Shown here one piece after another: positions 1 to 12,900 of a stretch of DNA of 64,000 bases. The position numbers and the translations under genes are program-made. The notes beneath the pieces are model-generated. The model made no database searches. It was not told the DNA's origin and was given only the letters and a program-made list of their open reading frames with translations. Location of the stretch: positions 4,761,546-4,825,545 of the forward strand of contig JACAXG010000051.1 in the NCBI GenBank assembly GCA_018881555.1, given 5' to 3'. The first letter of the stretch is position 1; the number at the start of each line of letters is the position of its first letter. Source of the stretch: Amblyornis subalaris. Its lineage: Eukaryota > Chordata > Aves > Passeriformes > Ptilonorhynchidae.

Positions 1-864
1 GTAAGATGAAGATAATAATCATTTTAACCCAGAGATCATTGGTCCATGGAGATTAATAACCCATCTTTAGGATGTTTAACATGTTGAACAACCTAGTAAT
101 TGCACCTGCACAAAATTTTTACATAAAAAAGTATCAAAATCTGTGATCAGTCTCTTTGAAACTCCACCAATACCTACCAATGAAACACCTAACTTATTTA
201 ATGTAGTTAATTACAGCAGACATCCTTTAGAGCTTTAGGACTTTCCATTTTCAAAGGAACTTAGCACTCATTTTAATTGTGACTTGCTACATACTGATTA
301 AAAGAACTAATATTTTCCTGATCAGTTTTATATTTACTTAGAAGCCTTTTACAAAGGTAAAACACTTAAAAAAAGATTCAGTGCTGACTCAATCCTCTCT
401 CCCTTTTTTAAAGCCAAACTCAAATACTAAATTAAGAAATTTAGTTTTACCAGAACCTAAAAGAAAATTTTGCATAAATCTTTATTCTGCAAAAACATCC
501 ACTGGCAATGATCCAGTATAAAACAAAAAAACCTGCCACATTTAGTAACTCCTCCAAAAGGGACAGGCATCCTTTCATGTAACTTCAGTGGCTTTCTAGG
601 TTTTTTTAGTTTGAGCTGGCTTTCCAACTTCCTTTACAATGGCAGCTTGGCATGGATTCTGCCACCACAAGTTACCAGAAAGCTGATTTTTATGGTTATA
701 CACCAAGACCATTAGCATAATATTTCAGGAAAAGTGAGATTCAGAAAAGTTTTTAAATTGATACTGCAAAGAGAATTCATTTACTTTTTGTACATACAAA
801 GGCACTCAGTGATTCTCCAGCAAAAAGAATGAGCTTAACAAAGGAAAAGTTCAGTTAAACTGAC
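1..864 (-). other. MCPH1 intron 9 (partial)
   Basis: AT-rich non-coding sequence after the exon 9 donor. I see no exon, repeat family or RNA gene in it. Confidence 0.75.
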
Positions 865-977
865 CTTCTGGAGTCTTCTAGCTTTTCTTAAGCCCTCAGT
901 GTGCTTATTCTTTTGTTCATTAAAAACTTTGCAAGAGCCATCAGTAACACGACACTCCGAAACTTCATTTTCATCAC
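865..977 (-). CDS. MCPH1: MCPH1 coding exon 9 (last in window)
   Basis: 113 nt, residues 560-597, beginning GDENEVSEC and ending LRKARRLQK on a codon boundary. The acceptor is GGTTTCTAG and the donor CAGAAG|GTCAGT. The basic end corresponds to the segment just before the BRCT2 exon in mammals. No match to that next exon (TRTLVMTSMPS-like) is visible in 1-864, so it lies outside the window. The exon is too short to stand out as an ORF; I found it from its splice sites and phase. Confidence 0.85.
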
Positions 978-3900
978 CTAGAAACCAAATTCAGAAACTC
1001 AAAATGAAAAATACAATCTTATGAAATGAAACTGCCACCAATGATTTTATCATAGCACAGTGCTATGTACAGTTAAGATACTTCTTCATAATTTGTACCA
1101 GTTTTCACTGTATTACAGCTAGGGAAAAGGAATGAGACTCAAGCATCTGACTTCAACTTGCNGTATCTGTTCTTGTAAATAGACCAGTTTTAAAACTCCC
1201 AATTTCCTATATTTTGAAAACCATATATTAACTACAAGTAGAGAATCCACTAAATTGCTTTCTATTTGTTACAAAATGTGCAATTTCTCTGAATAGAGAT
1301 ATTTGAGTATGAAGCATCAGTGGCTAGATTTTCCCTTTCTTATTAAAATATCAATGCTTTTGGTACACACTTTGTTTATCTAAAATGACTTGAAGGTCTG
1401 AAACTTGTTTTCAAACACTTTGCAAGCAAATCTCCCAAGCTGTTAGCAGGCAAGGATTCTGCACACATGCAGGTATATCAGTCCTATTATTTATGAAAAG
1501 GCACCATCCATAAGAATGCACTCTGTCAAAAAGCAGTATTTTTAATTATGTATTTTATGAATTAACACATATTCAATTCTTCAACACCGTCAGGATAACT
1601 TTTATAAGAACTAAATAATAAACTTCTGAATAATTTGAGAAATTAGATTGCCTGCCTAAGATTAAAAATTTTGATCTATCTTTTAAACAATTAAGCTTTA
1701 ATTACTCAAAATTTAAGGAGAGAATTTTTCCCAAATGTCATTCAATAAAGTCTACTTTAGAGCATTTGTTAATTTTTCATTTCAAAGAAATGGATGAGAT
1801 CAGTTTTAGAAAGTTTAATTCGTGATTAAAGTGGCCTAAATTCAGCTTCTGCCCACTAAGTTTCTTTGATTACTTTTGGAAAATACTGGAAAATACTAAT
1901 CCCTCTTTATTAGCCTGAGTGCATATGTAACTAAGAATCATTTGTTTTTCCTCTGTCAGCGATTTAAACTCCCAATCCTTGAGGTGATAGAACAACATCA
2001 AATTACAATCCATTACTGATTACTCATTTTAAAATTATAATCTTCAAGCTAGTCAAAATTTATTGCAGTAATTTTTGTGTAATAAATATAAACCTGCTTT
2101 TCAGGTACAATTGTTGATTTAAATGTAATATTTAAGTACATAATGTCATGTAACAAAGAGGTAACTAATAATTATGTGAAATTTCATTTAGTAGTGCACT
2201 GAGGCCCATCCATCATTTTCAATCACTGAGAAAGACTGATGGCACGTAGAAGAGGAGAAAACATCTTGCCACACAATAAAGAAAAAAAAATTTACCACTT
2301 TTTACGTCAAAACCAGAACTTTTAAGGATGTATTTTCAATCTTATAAAAACCCTGACAACCACATGACTGCATAGGATGTAAGGAGATCATCTACTCCAC
2401 TGCTTTACTCGAAGTAGTCTCTTTTAATTTCCATTAAGTTATTTCAGGTACTGTAAAATGACAATCCACTTTTTTTTTTTTTTTTGGAGGAGTAGCTTGG
2501 GCTGGGGGCTGACAGGGAAAAGTGGTTTTGCTACTCTTTGCCTGAATGCTCATGCTACACAGCACTTGTCCCACTTAAGATTAAAGTTTTAAGACCTGTA
2601 TTCCTGAACTTTCCAGTTAGAGTTCACTCCTGTGGGTTCTTCATATTTACAGGAGAGCAGGAAGAAAGGATAATGTCTCTCANCTCTGATTATCAGCTCA
2701 GGGATGTTAGGCATTACATTAATAAGGGCTATTCTTCGCAATCCAGTTCCTGACTATCAGGACTTCTCAAGCACTTTCCAGCTTTTCCATCCTATGGGTC
2801 TGAAGCTTCACTATTTTCTTTTTTTCCCTGATTACTTCTTTTTAAAGCAGTTGCTCAGGCACAAATAAGGAGTTTTCATCTTTAGTAGCTTTTCTAGAGG
2901 ACTTTAAAGTTGACAGAACTTTTTGAATCAATTCCATCCAGTGTTGGTTATCCCTAAACTAAGTTCAAATATGTAGGTAACTCATGCCACTGTGGTCCAC
3001 CAGATCTCCTAAATGCTCCTCAAACACTGCTCAATGACTGGTACCAAAATCAACAACTGAGCCCTCTGAAGTACAATCACAAGTAAGAGTAATTTTACTT
3101 TGCAATTTAAGCTTCTACTCATTCATGATAATTTTAACACCANTGACAAGTTTTGAACCAGAATATTATCTGCGAAGTTCCATTTGATAAAGCAATGATT
3201 AGGCACAATGAGCTAGTTCTGTCTGATCAAATAAATAACGTCTATCTAATAAAAATTTTATCTATGGTACAGTTCTCTACTTTANAAATATTGTTGTGAA
3301 GTGTCACTTAAATTAACCTATATTGTATTGTACTTCTCCATAGAAGTATTAACCCCAACTATGAAGAAATTAAGTCCAAATTTGTCATCACTAGTAAACC
3401 TTCAGGTATGTATGCACAGAATATTTAATACCTTGTGTTATTATTAATGTAGATATCATTGAAGCATGGGCAAACATCAATATTTTATTATACAGAACAT
3501 AATTTCTTCAAGTCTTCTGAAAACTTATGTGCCCCCCAGGTCCTCGAGAGAACCTGTTAATGGTTTATAACAATTTAATGTAGTTCGTTATGTGCTCTAG
3601 CACAAGTGTCATCAGGCTTTGTAAATTTGACTACATTAAAATAATCCTCAACCTGTTCCCCTGTTCAGAAGCACTTGTCCTTTTTTAATAATTAGTTACA
3701 ATTAAAGTTTTTATGAAGTTGAACAAAACAAGGAATCAAGGAAGAAATAGTTTTCTTCCTCATGCCTCATTTGTTTTTTAAAAGGACATAATAAAATGTC
3801 AATAGAGGACATTATACAATATTTTTTGTGAGCCTATCTTCTTCCAAAGCTGAAAAAACCAAAAGGCACATAAAATCTAAGGAAGTTTTCACATGTGCTT

Positions 3901-6900
3901 TTAAAGACATAAACAGTATTTTAGCAGCATTAAGCCCCATAGCACCTAGAAACTCAGGTAAAACTCATTAATCTAAATTAAATGCAATGATTTCTTGCAC
4001 CAAACAGAATGATATTCCAGATTCCCCAATTTAACACTGAACTACATTAATTACAGTACAATGGGTCTTAGTTTAAGTCTTTTTGCCAATTAAGATAATA
4101 TTTGCCTCCCACATTCCCATAAAGATATAAAATTCACTCAGCTAAGCCTTTAGTTTATTTTTAAGACTGGAAGTAATGCNAAGTCTGAGTTCAAATTTCT
4201 AAATGATTTTAGTATGATAAAAGCTTAAGAGAATATACTCTTGCATTCCTTGCCCATTATTATTTATTTTTGTAGCTTTCAGATGAAGAGTCATATGACC
4301 TGGAATAGGATGAAAATAAGTAGCAATATCCATTTCTCTGCTGTTCAGCAGAAAAACTGGGCAGCCCTGAATGTACCCTACAAAGGAACCTGAAGCTTGC
4401 TACTGCATAAGCACTAGGACTTGAAAATTTAGTTTCAGATTAGCCTGCATATTACACTTCTACTTTAAAATGAAATGTTTCAAGTAGTCTGTGGAAACAA
4501 AGCTTATCAAATCTTCTTTCATTAAAGACACTGGGTAAAAGTGCCACTGATAAAATCACAAACAAAAAAAAGAGCAAGGAGAACGTTTGATACTTAAAAC
4601 TTTTACAGATATAATATTTTATATGGCTATTTGATTATTCCTAGCTGTATATATATGATGAATGAAAAGAATTAATTAGTTTTTAAAAATATACTGGATT
4701 TACCAGCTTTCAAATAATGTACAATATACAGAAAACCCCCCAATTTATTATTTATTTACTAATAGGTACAAGAAACAACTTCTATTTAATTTAAAAAAAG
4801 GAAATGCTTAAACTATAATTAATAAAAATAAATTATTCCATCATACAGAGTTACAGGAGTAAGTGTAAAACAAGATTTTCATTTTCTTCCACAAAACTTG
4901 CATTATTATGGAAAACACAACTTCTCATATTATTGATTCCTTTCATTTTTAAGTGAGCTCATTCAAGCTGTCAAACCTGAGGTCCTACTTGACTACACAA
5001 AAAAATGCATGAAGCTGAATATACCATACTTGGGAAAATGGCCATCACTGATAAAACACAAATACTATTAAAATCACTACCAACACAAATTGAGACTTAC
5101 ACACATTCCTAACAAAAAGGAGAAAAAGTATAAACATTGGATAACTTTTGTTTGCTGAATCCTAGTCCTTTTTTCTGTCCTCTAAAATCTGTTATTTTAA
5201 ACAAGTTCTCCAGCATGAAAATAAAAGTGTGACATTCTAGCAAATAATTTATTTGCTAGAATTTAAGTTATAGTTAAATCTAAAATTAACTGGAATACCT
5301 AAGTTTAAACATAGTAAATAAGCCTGATGGAGTTCAAGAAGCATTTGGACAATGTCTCAGGCACATGATGTGATTCTTGGGGCTGTGTGATGACACAGGG
5401 GCTGTCCTGGGAAGGGCCAGGAGCTGGACTTTGGTGATCCTTGTGGTTCCCTTCCTTCCAGCTCAGAATATTCTGTGACTTTTCTCCTTCCCTATTTGTT
5501 TCCATGACTGTTTAATGAAAACCAGACCGTTCTTTGACATTAGGAAATATATACTTTAAGGATCATATTCTAGTACATTGACACATGGCAAAAAACCACA
5601 TACAGTGGGTTCATATATTTCATAAAACCATAGAATGGTCTGGGTTGGAAGAAACCTTAAAGATCATCTGGTATCAACTCCATTGCAATAGACAGGAACA
5701 TTCAAGAGCTCCATTCAACCTCACCTCGAACACTTCTAGGGATGAGGGGTCCCAAACTTCTCTGGGCTACCTGTTCCAGTGCCCCAGCACAGAGTAAAGA
5801 ATTTCTTCCTAATATCTAACCTAAATCTACTCTTTTTCATTTTAAGACTGCTGTCCCTTGTTCCATCACTACATGCCCCCANAAAAAGTCCCTCTCCAGC
5901 TTTCTTGTAAGCCCCCTTTAGGTACTTGAAGGCTGCTCTTAGGTCTCCTCAGAGCCTTCTTTTCTCCAGGCTGAACATCCCCAACCTTAGCCTGTCTTCA
6001 CAGGAGAGGTGCTCCAGTCCTCTGATAATCTTTGTGGCCCTCCTCTAGGCTTGTTCCAACAGATCAACTTCTTTCTTGTGCTGGGGGATCCAGAGCAGGA
6101 GGTCTCAAACCCGGATTTCTACAGCAGGCAGTTCTTCATTCTCCCAATCCCTGCTTTCCCCTGCTGCAACATGGGTGGCATGGCTGGAGTTCTTGCTTGT
6201 GAAGCCTGGGGCAAAAAACCCATGTTGATTATATCAGCCTCCTCCACATCCTGGGTAACTAGTTCCCTTTATCATTCCTGAGAGGACCCATATTTTCCCT
6301 AGTCTTTCTTTTGTTGCTGACGCACCTAAAGAAGCTTTTTTTGTTTATCCTTGACATCCTTGGCCAGATTTATTTCTGCTAGTGCTTTAGCCTTCCTAAT
6401 CAGATCCTCGGCTGTTCAATTTCTCTGTATTCCTCCCAGGAGGAGGAACTCCTCCTCCACCATCTGTAAGCTAGCTGTTCATGTCTAAGTTTGTCCAGGA
6501 GCTCCATGTTTATCCANGCAGGCCTCCTGGCATTCTTCCATGATTTCCTTTTTGCAGAGATGCATTGTTCTTCAGTCTGGAGGAGACAATCCTTGAATAT
6601 CATCCAGCTCCCTGGGGTACCTCTTCCCTCAAAGGCTCTATCCCATGGTACTCTACCAAGCAAATCCCTGGTGAGGCCGTCTGCTCTCCTGAAGTCCAGG
6701 GCAGTGAGCTTGCTGTATGTCCTCCTCGTTGCCCCAAGGATCTTGAACTCCAGCCAAGGAGTTCACTGCAGCCAAGGAGTTCACTGCAGCCCAGGCTGTC
6801 CTTGAACTTCACATTCCTCATCAGCACCTCCTTGTTGGTGAGAAGACCCAGCACAGCAGGTCTCCTTTATGGCTACTCTATCACTTGGAGAAGAAAGTTG

Positions 6901-9900
6901 TCATTTATGGGTGTACATTTATACTTGTGTAACATACACCTGCAGAAACACTGTTTTTTAACCTGTGTTATAAATGATGCACTCNACATATTAAAATACA
7001 GGTGTAGTGAACACAAAACAGCAGCTCACAGTTCAGCAACTTATTACTCAGGGATACAGGCACAGGCATAGTTCAACATTTCCACTGGATTTCATAAGTC
7101 TGATAGCAAGTTTGTTGAGCCCTTTAAGTTAATAATTAGTTTTATATAATTAATTGATGCACTACTACAGAATCTTCTACGGAAAACAAATTACTAAAAT
7201 ATACAATTATAATTACAAAAATTCAACCCCATGTAAAGCTTGACAAAGCTCAAAATAACAATTTCTGAAAATGATTACCCCAATGCAAGTTAGGAGCATT
7301 TTCCAGGGAAGTTCCTGAGATTCAATATTTCAGTATATATTTACATTGAAATACCTTATGCTAAACCAACTTGAAAATGCTTAAATATAAAAAGTACTCT
7401 CAAAATTGTTATTAAAAATTAAGATCAGTTCCATATTAAAAAGTCATGGTTGAAAAAGATGCTTACATTGCAACTCCTGGATGTCTTATTTCATCTTCAT
7501 CACTGCACAAGTTAGAAACCGGTAACTCAAATATTTTTTTCCATTTTATGCTCTTAACTGCAATTTTAGTAGCAATTTTTACTTGTGAAATAAAAATAGT
7601 TTGAACAACAGAACTTATGATGAGGAGTTACTCATAAACAATAAGAGCAGCATAACATGTAAAAGAGAAAGACCTTGGTTTCTTGAAGAGATTTTGAACA
7701 GGAACAGAAAGTTAGGACATTAGGAGAAAAGAAGGCTCAACATTACTTTTGTTGGATATAATGAGCAGTTTCCTTATCTCTTATGACTTTGTGTTTGTAA
7801 AGTATGGGAAAACAAATGGGTGTTCTTTTGGATTCTATGCACTCATTTATTTTACTCAGTAATAAAGTCAGTACCACAGTATTTTCTTCTTTTGGTGTAT
7901 TTCTGAAGTATTTTTCCTTTTGGAATGGCAGTTCATTTTGCAATTTAGTTTCATGAGTATATCTAATGCAGTATGAAATCTCTTGATTTTCCAGCTCTAT
8001 GTAGTAACTTACCAGTAGTATGAACACAGTAATTCACATTGTTGTAGGATTTTTCATGAGCATGCTGTGGCAACCAATTCACATCATCAGAATCTAGAGC
8101 TTCTGCAGTGTCATCTTTTTCACCATCTGATGTATTTGATGGCATGCTTCCAGGATGTTTAGCTGGTTTCAATTTTTTGTTTACTGGAAAACCATTCACT
8201 GAAATAGACTCTTTCCTACTTTTCTTGGTAGTATTATGTGGCTTACAGAAACTCACATCATGTAGGTCCAAGCTTGTAGAAGAGTCTTTGCAACAAACTT
8301 CAGAAGGATTCTGTGATTCCTTTGGTACTTGTATCTGTACTGCATTTTCATTTAAATTAGAGGATGAAAAGAAGTCTTCATAAGAAGCCTCTTCAGTGCA
8401 GTAAGACTTGCTGTATGTAGTAACTGCTTGCAAGAACCCCTTAGAGCCTGATGCACCCAGTTCTGAGGTAGCCAGCTTCAAACTAGGTAATGTTTGTAGT
8501 TTCTTCTTCTTCTTGCCTTCAAGAATACAATAATTTCTGTCAAGAGGGAACCTTTTATCCAGTGAACATGTATTTAAGTCTTCACTATTCATAGGTGAAT
8601 TAGAGAGATCGTCAGTCAAAGCAGGAACAGTATCTAACTGGATTATATTTTTGGAAGGAGTAATATGACCAAAGCCCTTGAGAAGAGAACTTTCATTTGC
8701 AATTGAAGTAGTCTGGCTCTTCTCATTCTTCTGATTCTTCTTTGGAAACTTTAAATGTTTCTTTCCCAAAGACAATTTGTCATCCAAAGTGCGCTGTATA
8801 ATCAGTTTATTTGTTAAACTTCTGGCATGTTGTTTTGGTGTTACGCTCTTCTGCTCATTGCCATGTGATGGAGAATTCACTGATGTGCTCATGGATACAT
8901 GAATATCAGTCCAAGTATCACAGGCATGTTCTGCTACCTCTGTTTTCTGTCTCTTTAATTTCTCAGTTCCCCAAAGACAATCATAACTTGAGTTCAAGCA
9001 GTCTTCCATTTGTTCTCCTGCAAAACCAAAAATGTGGCAATATAAATGTATTGAACAAAACAGAAAGAGTAACAGTTTCTTAGTAAAATACATATGGAAT
9101 TCCTGAACTGAAAAAACAAGGATTTAGCCACTTCCCTGGATATTATTTGGCAAGTCAACAAAAACTNAACAGAAAATGGATTAGAAAAAAAGCATATTCT
9201 ATGCTGACAAGAATCTACAACAGTTTTAGCTATTGTGTCTCCTTACCTGGTCATTCTGCTTTCTTGAAACAAAGCAGCAGAGGAACTCGCTTTCCTTCTT
9301 CCATTTGTGGAGAAAAATAGCAAGATTTTATGCTGAAAAAGTTAGCTATAGTAACACTGGAAACTTAACCATTTTTGCTACCACAGCATTAGCACCACCT
9401 TGGAGTTTTTGCAGTTAATATGAAACTAAATATAACACCATAGTATCATATCACATACATCAACGAAACATATTAAAAATAATTAAAATGTGGAAAAATA
9501 ATAATTTCTTGTAGCTATTCTTATGAAATTATTTTCTGTTAGGTGTTACACAATCTATTCATAACTCTTCACAATAAATTCCTCTGAAACAAGCTACTAC
9601 CTCCGATAAATCAGAATACATTTTTGAAAATCCTGTTTTTCTACAATCAGATAATTGCAACAGATGCTTTTGCTTAAACAGATGATGCAATGTCGCAGTA
9701 ATACTCCTTCTCTAAGTTCTCCTGTAGGTCTTAGGGGAAGTCTTGATGTTATTTGCTAACTAAATATACATGATATTTTTAAACATACAGTGTAGTTAAC
9801 CATACAAAGAAAAATAAAATATATGGCGGTGAAAGGAGAAATTTCACACGATATTATCAGACATATTGACAATTGACAAAGTCTTAGCTTCAATCCTCAA

Positions 9901-12900
9901 ATTAACCTGGCTTCTTGAACTTGTTAAACTGTTATTAACCTCATATATCTCTTAGGCACAAACACAGGGGCCACTGTCACAGAGCATCGAACATGGAAGC
10001 TACACTGAATGCTGTCATGGGAATTAGTGGTCTGTTCTTAACATAAAATACTATTGTGCAGTTGCAAAGCTGAAGGGACATATGCAAGGCAAAGCTCTCA
10101 AAACACAATGTTCTACCTCACCAGCACATAACTAATCTACCAAAATAAAAAAGTGTGCTGGCACAGCTATGCTACTTCCAGTAATAAACTATCACTTCTC
10201 ACTAGCTTTGCATGAAGACATACCAAGCTGTTGCAGGCTGCAAGATACCCACCCTGTTCTCAGGTAAGCCAACATGACAGAACTCCTCTATGACATCAAT
10301 AAAATACAACACCTCAGAACAGCATGAGGAATAGCTTACTGTTGAGGGAGAACAGAGAGCAGGCAAACTGCTCAAGTGAGTCTCATTACGAATTCTAAAG
10401 ACTCCCTTCTCCCCAGTTTTCTACTGAGATCAAGCACCAGGCTTTCACTTGAGCTTTTTGCCCCTGTGACTGACAGAAGACACGAGGTCTGAAGCATACG
10501 CCTATTGCATACACAATCACTACTATTAAGATGTTCACTGACGTAGCTCAACAGACTTCACAGTAATTGTCTCACACACTGCTAATACACCAAAACACAG
10601 GAACAAACCCCTAATTTTATGAGAATAACTTTATGGGATTCTTACCTTGCTAACAAATTATTTTAATCCATCTACAACCATAAAACATTTAAAAAGCCGA
10701 TTTATTTTTACTTTTATTATTTCTTCAAACCTGACTACTTAAGCTGAAAAACACATTAGGCTAACTTTCAAATTCAAGTTTTTCAACTGAAGATTTGGAA
10801 GACATTTCAGTTCTTCGAGGTCTCACTCAGATCTCTTTTTAGTTTCCCACATCACACTGTTTTGTGTGCACTCTGTGTTCTATACATGATCACTGTTAGG
10901 AGCAGAGAAGATTGATACCATGCCAGGACAAGCAGTTATTAATGTGGAATGGTATGAGTAAAGAGGAGGAAGTGAGGCAAGCAATACAGCAGTAAGGCAG
11001 AGCATTTACCCAGTGGGATTCCTCATGCTCCATTTTTCTTGACTTCTTACTACTACATACTTTCTTTAGTTAAGAAAAACTAAGATAATTCAGCTTTAAA
11101 TATACAAGATAGAGAAAATAGCTACAGTTCCCATTTCAGTATGCTGTACTTTCCAAAGCAAGATATAAAAGGCCATGCATTATTTTCAATTTCTGTAATG
11201 TATTAAGTTGTGTTAGTTACCTGGTAGCAGCACATCTTCTGAATTAGTTAAGACACAAGTGGAAAGCGGGAAGTCTCCTGGTGAGCTACTTGGAAGTGTT
11301 TGAGTCATTTGTGAACCTAGGAATACAAAAAAGCTATTAGATATCTGTAAGCATTTTTTGTAGGTAACTCAGCAGCACATTTTTCTGAAAATAAAGAATG
11401 ATATCAAACCATTTAGAAATTATTACAGACATTTTCAAGGCTGTTGAGGCACTTTACTAAATAACCTGTCAAATTTTGCAATTGGTACTCAAGTCTTGGT
11501 ATAGCAGAAATGCTCACAAAAATGTTTGAAGGTTTACCTTAAAACTCGAAGAGAAAATAAATACGAACCTCACTAAAATAAACAGAGGTTTAATTTTTCA
11601 TCCATGTATTACTGTTTCTTTACTTTCCTCTCACAATTATTTTTGAAATTAGAAACTGACAGTCTAGCTGACATGGACATCTTAAAACTTCAAATACTAC
11701 AAATTCCCCCTCACCAAAAGATGTTCCACATTCAACATTTTTTATAGTAACTGGCAAAACCTAATGATTTAGACCTTAATATTCTCTCAGTAAGGTAATG
11801 TAAACACTAAAAAAAAATCTGAAAACTACAATCTAGATTTAATTCACCAGAATCTGCATTTTAAAATAAACTAGATTTATTTAATAGGTTATTCAAATTT
11901 ATTTCATTTTTAAATCCTGTCCTTCAGTACCTGGACAGATATCAATTCTGGACTCCTTTTTAAACTGTTGATGTGGAGTAATAACATTACAACTTTGTCA
12001 TGCACAGCATCCCCATTAAAATTTAACAGGAAATAAAATTTAGAGTCTCGCTGTAAAGTTTAATAAAGAGGTGATAATATCAATTTACATGACTGGAAAG
12101 TCTAGCTTAAACATTAGTCTTCTTGAGAAGTCTAGTGATAAAAAATTATTTTACAACCACTGTATCCCATGATATGTGCTCTTCAATAGAAAGAAACTGA
12201 AAGCTAAAGCATTCACACCTACTCAAAACCTGGAANAAGGGAAGACATGCAATCAAGATATGAAATAGATTCTGAAGGCAAGAGCAGGACAAGTGCACAA
12301 AAAAGTCAGTGATAAAACCAGCAGCCATTTGTGCATGTTAATACATAAGTAAAATTTAACTTCTTACCAGTAGGAGAAAGATTTTCTCTTTTTTCCTTCA
12401 TATCCTTTATTCTTCTTTCCATTGCATTGCATTGATCTTTTATCTTATTAGCAGGGCTGTATACAAGTGAGCCATTGTCTTCAAATAATAAAACTGGTAC
12501 ATCCATTTCTACAAAAATAAATTACATTTATATATTAATATTTAAATGCTGTAACAGATTCAGACGAAGTTTGTTTTTTTTCAAAAAAACTTGACAAAAA
12601 GGAATAGTTTCCTTAGATCTAACATCATCATGGATACCTTAATACAACAGAATTGCAAAGAAATCTGTTAAAATTACATCAATTTAACTTCTCATGGCAA
12701 GATGCAGAAGACGAAAAAGAAAAAATCCAACAAAACTCCAAACCCCATCAAATGCTTTAAAGAATTAACTTCAGATATTTGAATCTCAGTAAAAAATAGT
12801 TCTTACCAGCATTAACTGCTGTCTTTTGTAGAGCTAATTCTTTAGCCATTTGGCTCAGTCTTCTCTGAAGCTTTCTATTATTTTCTGGAGTTTTTTCAAC

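Larger units (their letters stand above)
978..8012 (-). other. MCPH1 intron 8 (7.0 kb)
   Basis: Very AT-rich. Contents I can name are a 16-base poly-T run at 2470-2485 and an antisense CR1 LINE relic at about 5620-6890. Short ORFs elsewhere look like chance. Single N bases occur at several places, for example 2683, 3143 and 4180. Confidence 0.8.
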
